A stretch of 36,710 nt of DNA from Opitutales bacterium (GTDB taxonomy: Bacteria; Verrucomicrobiota; Verrucomicrobiia; Opitutales; Oceanipulchritudinaceae): assembly GCA_007133065.1 (NCBI GenBank), contig SLNJ01000158.1:1-36710 (forward strand), in the 5' to 3' direction. This document shows positions 8,805 to 17,223 of this stretch, piece after piece. Position 1 is the stretch's first letter; every line of letters begins with the position of its first letter. The notes under the pieces were generated by a model that worked only from the letters and a program-made list of their open reading frames with translations, had not been told where the DNA came from and did not search any database. Both the position numbers and the translations under genes were made by a program.

Positions 8805-9071
8805 GTATAATAAGGATTTTGGTGATTGGTGCGCTGTTCCCGGTCCGTGTTCCGCGTTATAGCGCGGCGCGTACGGTACGTTCACGAACGGATTATTTCA
8901 GGCTATGCGTGCACGATTTGTTTGTCAAAGACTCCTCACGAATCTGCAAGTTGCGCCAACAGGCTATTAAAAAACTCGGCCGATCGTGATGAGAGCGATT
9001 TTGGGCCTGAGCAGGGCGATCCGCTGATCAAGCGCGTAAATCGTCTCACCTGAGAAGGTTGCATCTGCCTG

Positions 9072-11732
9072 CTAGACCTGATGGAGCGGGTCGGTCTTCG
9101 GTTGCACCTGGCAGCGGGGACAGTGATCCCGGATCATCCGCGCGCGCACGTCGAAGATGTCGCGGGCGCGGGTCAGGGTGCAGTCGGCGTTGCCGACCCT
9201 CCCCTTCCGGCGCATACCGCGGCGGTCGAGCCATGTACCGATCGCGGCCGGATCGGAGGGGCACGCACCGTCGCGCCAGGCCAGGGTGGCCGTCTCGTTC
9301 ACGCGGCCGTCCATCAGCACGACCCGCCCCGTGCTCCCCTTCGGATCGATGCAGTGCCCGAACGCCGTTTCGGCCAGGTGATAGTGGGTCGAGTACACCT
9401 GGTCGACGCCGAGGCAGAGCACCCACCCGCCGGCGTCCATGAGCCGTCCGAGCGGCGAATCGGGCGTCCACAACCCGTTCTTGAGGTGGTCCCGGGTAAA
9501 CTCCTCCGCACGCTTTCCCACGGCGGCCACCGGGTGCGACGTGTGGTCGCTTCGAAATGCATCGGGACGTTGCCGCAGCGCCTCGCCGATCGCGCCGCTG
9601 ATCCCGGGTGTCGTTGCGGGGTTGTACACGGTGGCACCCTTGTGATTAAAGGTGGGAACCATGATGGTTCCCGTCCTGCCGACGGCCTCGACCAGCGCTC
9701 CGGCAACCGCCTCCACCCCGCCCTCGACGTGGCCGATCGCGGAGAGGGAACTGTGGACCATCAGGTTCATCCCCGGCTTGACTCCCAACCGCCTTAGATC
9801 CCGAACCAGTTGCCGCGGCGACACGAACGAATCCGGGCGGGCCATCGCCACGTACCCCAGCTTCTGGTGTGCCTCGAAGTATTCGATGACCTCCGGCAGC
9901 TCGACAATCCTGCCGTACTCGCTCGAAAGCCGCTCGGCAATCGCCGCCAGGTCGCGCCGGCCGTCGGCCCAGAAGTGCGCCCAATGCTTCAAACGGAGTT
10001 TTCGGAGCGTTTCGGCAAACCAGGGCGGAACATTTTCGGGTCCCGGCGCCGTCGGCGCCACTGGAACCCGCCGCAGGGGAACCGCGCGGGCTCCCGCGGG
10101 CACGCGACGCCGGCGCCACCGCTCCGGCAGTCGAATCCCACCGGCCGCCCCGGCGACCTCGGCCTCCATCTCGCCGATCCTCCGGGCGATCTCCCTGCTG
10201 TCGCCGCCCCAACACCAGCGCCGCAAGCGTTGCAGACTCGTGTGATGTACCTCGCGCACGGTGGCGGCCCGCCACGCACGCGGCGGCGGAGGAGGAGCGC
10301 CCTTCCGCGGTTCGGGAGCGCGGCGGAGGGAACGGAGTTCCGCCAGCGCGCCGTCGGTCTCGGAGCGGGCCATCCGGAGCAGTTCCGCATTGCCGGCATC
10401 GGCGAGGAAGTAGAGGTAGGCCGCCAATCCCGTCGCGCACGCGGCCAGTCCGGTTTCACTGAGCAGTTCGACCGTGTCGGCGGAACTGTGATACGCATCG
10501 AACGCGCGATCGGGTCCCTGGAAATGGGTGGTCAGCCACGGGCACGGAAAACCGTATTTCGGGTCGCCCACCAGGGTGTCCAAGGTGGAGACAAACCCGC
10601 CGTCAAATACGCGGTACGGCCGGTCGAACGCCTGCATCGCGGCCCGCATGACGCGCTTGCCGAGCCCGTTCACAAACCCGGCCGACATCGGCACGGTCCG
10701 CCGCCACTCCAGGCGCCCGCGGCAGACCTCCGGTTTGGACCCGACCGAGTCGACGCATACCCCGGCCAGCGGCGTTTGGAATCTCGGTTCGTATTCCAGG
10801 TAATGGAAGAAGCTGTAGCACTCGTAACCGCTGAGCAGGCGGATCGAACGCTTCGGCCTCTCGAGCGTCCCGGACCGGATGAGCGCGGCGAGGATGCGCC
10901 CCGCCTCGAGGCAGGCGGCCACGCCGGACGCGTTGTCGATCGCACCCGGCTCGGCGCTGTGGGAGATCGCCCAGATTTCCTGCTGCGGGTCCCCCGCCCC
11001 CTCGATCCGCCCCCAGGTCATATCATGCCGTCCGGTGTAGTGCCGCGCGTCCACAGTCATCCGAACCTCAACGCGTTCGCCCCGCTCGAGGATCCGGCGC
11101 AGCCGGTCGCCCTCCCGGGCGCTGACAACCATCCCGGGCATACGCACGGTTCCGTGGACGAGGTCGATGCCACCCCAGCCGAATTTTGTCCACTTGCGCG
11201 CGTCGGGGTTGTTCGGAACCTCCGAATCGACAATCACTCCAAGCGCTCCGCGCGACGCCAGCAACGGGAGCAGCGACCACTGAAAATTCCGGATCAGGGC
11301 AAACGCGCCGCCGAGAGCCCGGCCCCGCATGCGCTCGAGCTCCCCGCGCCCCTCAACCGCGAGCACACGGCCGACGAGCCCCTCCGGCGGCGTGGACGCG
11401 GTCCATTGAATCACGCTCCACGGGCATTGCGCGAAGTCGGCGAGCGTTCTCCGCTCCGGCGAGAGCATTTCCAGGGTCGCCCGTTCGACATCCGCGCACT
11501 GCTGGATGATCCACCGTCCCGAGCCAACCGGACCACCGGTCGGAATCTCGTACAACCCGGATTCCACTCCCGCCCGGCTGTATCTCTCCGCAAGGTTCCG
11601 GGTGGTCTCCCGGAATCCTGAAAAGTTGTTCCAGCGATCGGTCGATGCAAACGCGGATGCGTCACCAAGAATGCGGGCGCCGTCCGTTTCGCCTGCAACG
11701 GCCGCGACCAGGTCCCTAAGGAAGGATTGCAT
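9072..11732 (-). CDS. M28-like aminopeptidase fused to an AAC(3)-type N-acetyltransferase
   Basis: 886 residues. Residues 1-460 look like a DUF4910/M28-type zinc aminopeptidase: a PA-like insert, then metal-site residues His258 and Asp266 (SHSAEPGAIDNASG), Glu304 (GYECYS), Asp328 (CVDSVGS) and His415 (AYHSSADT). Residues 570-630 form a small helical, winged-helix-like linker. Residues 635-870 are a complete aminoglycoside 3-N-acetyltransferase fold: GVKPGMNLMVHSSLSAIG, TGTIMVPTFN, catalytic-type His in TSHPVAAVG (733), and STHYHLAE. AAC(3) relatives acetylate amino groups of aminoglycosides or amino sugars using acetyl-CoA. The fusion suggests paired cleavage and N-acetylation of one substrate (inference). 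Start at the ATG at 11732, with AGG about 8 nt upstream. 74 bp after the epimerase gene. Confidence 0.85.
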   Translation of the reverse strand: MQSFLRDLVAAVAGETDGARILGDASAFASTDRWNNFSGFRETTRNLAERYSRAGVESGLYEIPTGGPVGSGRWIIQQCADVERATLEMLSPERRTLADFAQCPWSVIQWTASTPPEGLVGRVLAVEGRGELERMRGRALGGAFALIRNFQWSLLPLLASRGALGVIVDSEVPNNPDARKWTKFGWGGIDLVHGTVRMPGMVVSAREGDRLRRILERGERVEVRMTVDARHYTGRHDMTWGRIEGAGDPQQEIWAISHSAEPGAIDNASGVAACLEAGRILAALIRSGTLERPKRSIRLLSGYECYSFFHYLEYEPRFQTPLAGVCVDSVGSKPEVCRGRLEWRRTVPMSAGFVNGLGKRVMRAAMQAFDRPYRVFDGGFVSTLDTLVGDPKYGFPCPWLTTHFQGPDRAFDAYHSSADTVELLSETGLAACATGLAAYLYFLADAGNAELLRMARSETDGALAELRSLRRAPEPRKGAPPPPPRAWRAATVREVHHTSLQRLRRWCWGGDSREIARRIGEMEAEVAGAAGGIRLPERWRRRRVPAGARAVPLRRVPVAPTAPGPENVPPWFAETLRKLRLKHWAHFWADGRRDLAAIAERLSSEYGRIVELPEVIEYFEAHQKLGYVAMARPDSFVSPRQLVRDLRRLGVKPGMNLMVHSSLSAIGHVEGGVEAVAGALVEAVGRTGTIMVPTFNHKGATVYNPATTPGISGAIGEALRQRPDAFRSDHTSHPVAAVGKRAEEFTRDHLKNGLWTPDSPLGRLMDAGGWVLCLGVDQVYSTHYHLAETAFGHCIDPKGSTGRVVLMDGRVNETATLAWRDGACPSDPAAIGTWLDRRGMRRKGRVGNADCTLTRARDIFDVRARMIRDHCPRCQVQPKTDPLHQV

Positions 11733-11806
11733 GAAACCTGAGCCTGTCGCTTCAGGAACGTTACGTCAATCTTCCCGCCCACCCGACCCGGCGTGGCCAA
11801 TTCAGA

Positions 11807-12640
11807 TCACCGCTCCGGCAACCGTTCCGCGACAAACCCGAGTTCTTCCGCGATCCGCCCGACGCCGAACACCGAATCATACTCGTGTCCGGGCTGCTCG
11901 AAATGCGTGAGATCGACGTCGTCCCCCCACCACCCGCGCAACACCTCGGCCACCGGCGCTGCCGTCCACGCCTTCGGCCCGGCTGCGTTCATCGTGCGGA
12001 CGCCGGGCCGGAGGGGGGCCTCCGCGGCCATCGCGAACGCGCGAACCGCATCGCTGCGCGCCATGAGCGCAATGCTCCCGAGCGCCCACGGGCCGATGGG
12101 ACCCGGTTCCTTGAGCGCCGGCATGGCATCGTCCGGGCACACGGTCGACAGGCGCAGGTTCGTGACGTCGATCTCCGGATTCTGGCGCCCGTAGTATTCC
12201 GTCACTTCCTCCATCATGTATTTCGAGAACCCGTACCCCTGGCGATCCAGGCACGGGTGATTGTCCGGGATCGGAATCTGGCGGGGCCGGAACGCCGGGT
12301 CCTGAAAGCCCACCGTCGCGATCGAACTCGCCATTACGAACTTCCGGCATCCCCGGTCGATCGCGTAGCGCATCAGGCAGCGCGTCCCCTCGACATTCAC
12401 CAGCATTCCGTCCCGCTCGAGGCATCCACCGGTCACGCCGGCGAGATGAATGACCGCGTCGATTTGATGGGCGTCCAACTGCCGCAGATCCTCGAACGAT
12501 GCGAAGTCGCCGCGGATCCATGACAACGCGGGATCGGGCCTGCGGCGGCTCATGCAGAGGATGTCATGGTCCCGGGACATGTTCCGGGCAAGCGCCTGCC
12601 CAATGAATCCGCTGGTTCCGGTTATGAGTACGGTGCTCAT
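11807..12640 (-). CDS. NAD-dependent epimerase/dehydratase family protein
   Basis: 277 residues, an extended short-chain dehydrogenase. Seen: nucleotide-binding GTSGFIG at 8-14, Asp/Gly of AVIHLAGVTGG, catalytic Ser near 105 (VMASSIATVG), and Tyr136-x3-Lys140 (YGFSK). Acts on sugar nucleotides or related hydroxyl compounds; the exact substrate is not evident. Middle gene of a same-strand trio: 61 bp after the MDR dehydrogenase, 74 bp before the peptidase-acetyltransferase fusion. Together they could be a small pathway for modifying an amino-sugar or peptide-like compound (inference). Confidence 0.92.
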   Translation of the reverse strand: MSTVLITGTSGFIGQALARNMSRDHDILCMSRRRPDPALSWIRGDFASFEDLRQLDAHQIDAVIHLAGVTGGCLERDGMLVNVEGTRCLMRYAIDRGCRKFVMASSIATVGFQDPAFRPRQIPIPDNHPCLDRQGYGFSKYMMEEVTEYYGRQNPEIDVTNLRLSTVCPDDAMPALKEPGPIGPWALGSIALMARSDAVRAFAMAAEAPLRPGVRTMNAAGPKAWTAAPVAEVLRGWWGDDVDLTHFEQPGHEYDSVFGVGRIAEELGFVAERLPER

Positions 12641-12701
12641 GTGTCTGCGATGTTATCGGTTGTGGGGGATCCCGGGGCGGCTCGATACGCGGCGATCGCC
12701 C

Positions 12702-13709
12702 TCAGCTCTCCCAGTTGATCACCACGCCGACGATATCCGGAGCGGATTGCTCGTTGATCCGCCGGAAGAAGGCCGGCGCCTCGTGGTACCCGATGCGGTG
12801 GCTGATGCACTGCTCCCATTTCAGCGTTCCGAGCGCCATGTTTTTGACGACCGCCCGCCGGCACGGGCGGAGGCCGTCGTCGCACGGGAAGAACATCTGC
12901 AACCGGCGGCCGTGGGCGGGGAGAAAGTCCATCGAAACCGGCTCCTGACCGTAGTTCCCCTGCCATACGAAACGGCCGTGCCGCCGGCAGAGGCTGATTG
13001 CCGGGTCGATGCACGCCGGGATCCCGGTACACTCAAAGACAACGTCGGCGCCGCCCGGAACCGCCTGCTTCACCGCCTTTTCCACGTCCGCGGAGCGGCC
13101 GTCCACCGCCAGGTCCGCACCGAGCGCGCGCGCGATTTCGAGTTGTCGGGCGTTGACGTCGACAGCGATCACGAAACAGCCGCGGTGCACGCACGCCGCC
13201 ACCACGCCCAACCCGATCAGACCGGCGCCGTGCACAACCACCGTATCACCCATGCGCGGGTTCGCCATGTCGACGCCGTTTAACCCGACGGCCGGCATCA
13301 CGAACATCGCCGCCACATCCATCGCCGCGCCGGGGGGCACCCGGTCCACGCCATAGTCCGTGTGCGGGCGCGTGACAATATGGCTGCAATGCGCCCCGGA
13401 GACGCAACTGACCGCTGTCCCGTCCGCCAGCGCGATCGCGTCGTTGCCGCGGAAATACACCGGGTCGCCGGTCTCGAGTCCCTCGACCCGGTCGCCGACC
13501 CATTCCACGATCCCCGTCCCCATGTATCCGGTACAAATAGGAAACGGGCCCCAGGAAACCTTCTTGCGAATCAGGGCGAACTCCGTCCCGATGCTCACCC
13601 CCGTGTGCAGCGTCCGAATCGCCACCTGGTCGGGGCCAGGGTCGGCCAGTGTTACGTCCTCGACGGAGAAACGCTCCTCCTCGGTGCAGATCAGTGCGCT
13701 TGCTTTCAT
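12702..13709 (-). CDS. Medium-chain dehydrogenase/reductase (zinc-type family)
   Basis: 335 residues of the MDR alcohol/threonine dehydrogenase superfamily. Seen: N-terminal catalytic GroES-like domain, Rossmann motif VVHGAGLIGLG (159-168), acidic cofactor residue in VIAVDVNARQ suggesting NAD(H), and FECTGIPACI. The position of the usual catalytic-zinc Cys is replaced: GVSIGTE occurs instead of GICGSD. This is the variant seen in BchC-like and other zinc-lacking MDR proteins. Oxidises or reduces a polyol or sugar-type substrate; identity unknown. First gene of the minus-strand trio, divergent from the secreted glycoside-hydrolase-like gene across a 453-bp region. Confidence 0.9.
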   Translation of the reverse strand: MKASALICTEEERFSVEDVTLADPGPDQVAIRTLHTGVSIGTEFALIRKKVSWGPFPICTGYMGTGIVEWVGDRVEGLETGDPVYFRGNDAIALADGTAVSCVSGAHCSHIVTRPHTDYGVDRVPPGAAMDVAAMFVMPAVGLNGVDMANPRMGDTVVVHGAGLIGLGVVAACVHRGCFVIAVDVNARQLEIARALGADLAVDGRSADVEKAVKQAVPGGADVVFECTGIPACIDPAISLCRRHGRFVWQGNYGQEPVSMDFLPAHGRRLQMFFPCDDGLRPCRRAVVKNMALGTLKWEQCISHRIGYHEAPAFFRRINEQSAPDIVGVVINWES

Positions 13710-13827
13710 CCTATAACTGCGGAGATTACTCTTGGCGATCGTGTCAACTGCGCGCCATCACGCGGGCCCTGCCCGCTTCTCACCGTTGGATTCGGACATC
13801 GCCCACCACATCTGTCAACTCCACCCG

Positions 13828-13975
13828 CACCCGGTCGCAGGGCCATTTCATCTGGGGGCGATCGTTGCTCCGCATCTATGCGGCCCACATTAGCTCCAAA
13901 ACCGCCTGAAGCCGGGACCCCAACAGGGCACTTACCCCACGAGCCCCCAGATGGAATGGCCCAACACCCGGTCGC
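13828..13975. mobile_element. Small transposon-like (MITE-like) element with inverted ends and flanking direct repeats
   Basis: Seen: 20-bp inverted arms at 13840-13859 and 13943-13962 that differ at one position (GGCCATTTCATCTGGGGGC against the complement of GCCCCCAGATGGAATGGCC). The arms are bracketed by an 11-bp direct repeat CACCCGGTCGC at 13828-13838 and 13965-13975. Between the arms are about 83 bp with no ORF and an internal hairpin CCGCAT-CT-ATGCGG (13870-13883). Terminal inverted repeats plus target-site-like duplications fit a non-autonomous element. A long regulatory hairpin is the alternative. It lies in the 453-bp divergent region 13710-14162, in which I see no gene. Confidence 0.55.
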
Positions 13976-14162
13976 TCCGAATCGGACGCATTGTCGTTGC
14001 CATGCGGGAAATGCCCCATCAGCCTCACCGGCGAGATGCCGCGACCTCTGGCTGATCCTGCCGGTTTCCAGCGGATGCACAATGGCACGCTCGTTTTCAT
14101 CCCAATCACCTGTAACCATGACTCTACCTCCTCACTTTCCCGTGCAACGGCTTCAACGGACA

Positions 14163-17015
14163 ATGTCGCGGCGGCCTACCCTGCTGGCTCCCGCCCGCCT
14201 CGCGCGACTCTGTCCCCTCTTCGCGATCCTGGCCATCGCGTTCCCGCTTGCAGCCGAGGATGTAGACGGGGAGGCGCCGGTGACGGTCACTCCGGAAGAG
14301 GTTGACGCGATCGTGGCACGCGCGCCCGAGGTCCCGGTCGACCTCGACCTCGGCCTGCCGCTGCGGCTCGTCGACTTCATCGACTGCACCGACCCGGACG
14401 ATCCGCACGACTTCTTCGACCGCGGGACATCGCGGGTTGTCGATGGACCGGCCGGAACGTACCGCGAGACCGCCGCCCATCGCCACGCGTTCTTCTCGTA
14501 CCGATGGCGGCGCGGCGCCCAGGACCGCCCACACGTCCTCGTGATCGAGTACCCCGATGACGCGCCGCGGGAGATCGCATTCCTCACGCATGAATCACTC
14601 CTCACCGGACGGCGCAACGCCGACTGGTCACTGGAAACCGGCGTCTACTCGGGCAACCCCTTTCCGCTCACGAACCGGATGCAGTATCACACGCTCTTCT
14701 TCTGGCCCGCCGACGCATGGCCCGTCGTGATGGTGGGGAATTGGGCGCGCACGGGCGCCCCGGCCGCCGCGAGCCGGATCTGGGTGTTCGAAGTCGAGGG
14801 CGGCGAACTCCCTCCCCCGGCGGTCGACGATCCCGACCCGGAAAACCCGCGCCTCATCGGGAACCTCTACAACTGGGTCCGGGTGGCCGTGCGCGGGATC
14901 TACGGTCTGACGGACCGCCGCTCAGCGATGGAGCATATCGTGGACTACCACGCCTATCTCGGCCACAACGTGGTCAGTTGGCCGGTTGTGGCGAACAACA
15001 CCTGGGGATTCACAGCCGTCATCCCGGCATGGGACGGCAGCGGTTCCGGCGGAGATCTGACCGTTCTCATCGATGAGTTTCTCGAAGTCTGCGACGACCG
15101 GGGCATGCAATTCATCGCGGTGTTCAACACCGGACACCGTTTCCAGATCGGCGGCGCGGGATACTCCGAGGAAAGGCACGACGCGTATGCTGCCGCTGTG
15201 CGGGAGGGATTCCGGCAGTTCGTCGCGCGTTACGGCAAACACCCGTCCCTGCACGGGATCGCGATGGACACACAGGACCTCTCCCCGCGATACGGGCAGG
15301 CGGCGCTCGACCTCTTTCGCGATCTCTGGGACGGCGACCTGAACCAGTTCACCGCGTTCATCCACGAACTCGATCCCGACCTGCAGGTCTACCACTTCCT
15401 CGGCAGCCCGCACATCCACGCCGAGTACTTCCCGGAGAGCGACCAGGTGATCGAGCGATGGGAAAAGTCCGGCGGCGACTGGAGCGAACACCTGGCGGAG
15501 GAACTGCGCGCGCAATGGATCGGATGGCAACGCGACCCGGATGAACTCAACAGCGCTGAGAACCTGACCACAATCCTGAGCTACCAGACCGACGATCACG
15601 TCGTCTACAACTGGTATGGAGCACAGAACCCGCGCTCGATGATCTACAACGACCTCGACGCCTCGCAGGCCCGATCCGACCTGATCGATTCGCGCGCGGC
15701 ACTGGTCTGGAACACGTTCAACGAGGCCTGGCTCGGCCTCCAGGCCGATCCGGAAGCGGGATTCTGGTACCGCAAGGAGTGGCTCGCTCCCGACTTCTGC
15801 CCGGCCGCGCCGAGCGGTCTTGCGGGATGGGCGCGCGCCATGGCCCACCGCGATCGCGATCTCTTGCTCGCCGGCGCGTGGAACCGCAAGGGGGGCGGAC
15901 ACGAGGCCGCGCTGCGCCGGTTCTCGCAGGCGTTCCGCGCCCTGCCGCCGGTCGAGCTCGATCCGCATCCGATCGAAGGCGACTCCCCCGTGGTGCTTCG
16001 ATCGGCCGTCTGGGAGGACCGGCGATACCTCTCGGCGGTCAACCCGACCCCCTTCGAAGCGGTGATCGCAGTCTCCACGGACACCCGCGAGCGGAAGGTC
16101 CGCATCGAACCCTTCGGGCTCGAAACCGTCGTGGTCGAGGACGCTTCACCCGTAACGGTTTCGGGCGGCGCCACTCCGGTCTACCAGGATTGGGTCACCG
16201 AGCGGGTCGCTGAATACAGCCGACTCCTCGATGCCGTGCGAACAATCAACCCTGAAGCAGCGCCACCAGCCTACACCCGGCACCTGGAGAGGGCCGAACA
16301 GCTCCGGGATGCCGGGAAATGGCGCAAACTCGATCTCGAGATTGGCACCGCACTCACGTCCGAGCTGGCGCTGCGCAAGCGCATCCTGGAGCCCCCGCAA
16401 ACGCTCGTGCCGCACCTCGCGGAACCGCCGCCGCTTTCAGGCGACCTTGACGCGTGGCCAGCGACGGCCACCGACATTGAGGCGGGCGAACGCCATCTCG
16501 CCTCGCACATGTTCTTTCCGACCTCATGGACCGGACCCGACGACCTGTCGGCCCGTCTCAGGCTGGCGCATGACGGTGAACACCTCTACATGGGAATCCA
16601 CGTCCGTGACGACGTGCTGGCCGACCGCGACGGGCTTCACGTCTACTTCTCACCCGAGAACTACCGGACCTGGGCACCCCAACGGCTCCCGTACGAGATC
16701 GCGATTCCCGTCAACCTGCCCCGCGAGGAGCCGGTCGCGGTCACCGATATCGAGACGCCCCATGCCAAGGCCAGGACCCGGCGCACAGACGACGGCTACG
16801 TCGCCGAGATCGCGCTCGCGCTCGCCGGCCTCGGCCTCGCTCCCGGCTCGTCGATCGGTTGGTCCGTGCACATCAGCGATGACGATGGCGACCCGGATGT
16901 CCGCGAAGCCGGTTGGGCCCGCAAACAGGTGCTGCTTATTCCGCACAGTCCCACCTTCTCCTACTGGGAGGACGCCCGCACGTGCGGTGAGTTCGTGTTG
17001 GAGCCTGCGCACTGA
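14163..17015 (+). CDS. Secreted glycoside-hydrolase-like protein with C-terminal CBM9-like domain
   Basis: 950 residues. Residues 1-31 are a signal peptide (basic MSRRPTLLAPARLARL, hydrophobic PLFAILAIAF, cleavage near PLAA-ED). A beta-rich part (to about 230) is followed by a TIM-barrel-like region (about 235-600) with RGIYGLTDRRSAMEHIVDY, GMQFIAVFNTGH, HGIAMDTQDLSPRYGQAA and VWNTFNEAWLGLQ. The family cannot be named securely and catalytic acids are not assigned. Residues about 755-945 look like a CBM9-type carbohydrate-binding domain (GDLDAWPA, LRLAHDGEHLYMGIHVRDD, DGLHVYFS). The reading frame is open far upstream to 13362, but that part runs antisense through the dehydrogenase gene. Start at 14163 chosen for the signal peptide; ATG at 14118 is an alternative. 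Followed by a DUF4038-type gene on the same strand. Confidence 0.8.
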   Translation: MSRRPTLLAPARLARLCPLFAILAIAFPLAAEDVDGEAPVTVTPEEVDAIVARAPEVPVDLDLGLPLRLVDFIDCTDPDDPHDFFDRGTSRVVDGPAGTYRETAAHRHAFFSYRWRRGAQDRPHVLVIEYPDDAPREIAFLTHESLLTGRRNADWSLETGVYSGNPFPLTNRMQYHTLFFWPADAWPVVMVGNWARTGAPAAASRIWVFEVEGGELPPPAVDDPDPENPRLIGNLYNWVRVAVRGIYGLTDRRSAMEHIVDYHAYLGHNVVSWPVVANNTWGFTAVIPAWDGSGSGGDLTVLIDEFLEVCDDRGMQFIAVFNTGHRFQIGGAGYSEERHDAYAAAVREGFRQFVARYGKHPSLHGIAMDTQDLSPRYGQAALDLFRDLWDGDLNQFTAFIHELDPDLQVYHFLGSPHIHAEYFPESDQVIERWEKSGGDWSEHLAEELRAQWIGWQRDPDELNSAENLTTILSYQTDDHVVYNWYGAQNPRSMIYNDLDASQARSDLIDSRAALVWNTFNEAWLGLQADPEAGFWYRKEWLAPDFCPAAPSGLAGWARAMAHRDRDLLLAGAWNRKGGGHEAALRRFSQAFRALPPVELDPHPIEGDSPVVLRSAVWEDRRYLSAVNPTPFEAVIAVSTDTRERKVRIEPFGLETVVVEDASPVTVSGGATPVYQDWVTERVAEYSRLLDAVRTINPEAAPPAYTRHLERAEQLRDAGKWRKLDLEIGTALTSELALRKRILEPPQTLVPHLAEPPPLSGDLDAWPATATDIEAGERHLASHMFFPTSWTGPDDLSARLRLAHDGEHLYMGIHVRDDVLADRDGLHVYFSPENYRTWAPQRLPYEIAIPVNLPREEPVAVTDIETPHAKARTRRTDDGYVAEIALALAGLGLAPGSSIGWSVHISDDDGDPDVREAGWARKQVLLIPHSPTFSYWEDARTCGEFVLEPAH

Positions 17016-17223
17016 AACCGATGCCAGTCGACAACCCCGCACCCCAATACTCGGGTGATCTTAGGCATCCCCCCAAAAGGGATCGGCGATCATGAGCAAC
17101 CCCACCGCCCCGACACTCACTTCGATGGCCGGGCTCCTACTCCTGGAGCAAATACCAACGCAACGGCAGCAGGGGTTCAGGTTTCTGGTTGCATGATCGA
17201 AGCGCCTGCGGCACGCTGCCAAC

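Noticed and set aside
9810-11621. 603-codon plus-strand ORF
   Set aside because: Runs antisense through the peptidase-acetyltransferase fusion; Arg/Pro-rich without any motif. A by-product of high GC.
13362-14162. Upstream 267-codon extension of the secreted hydrolase gene
   Set aside because: Overlaps the divergent dehydrogenase gene and the inverted-repeat element; a good signal peptide starts at 14163.
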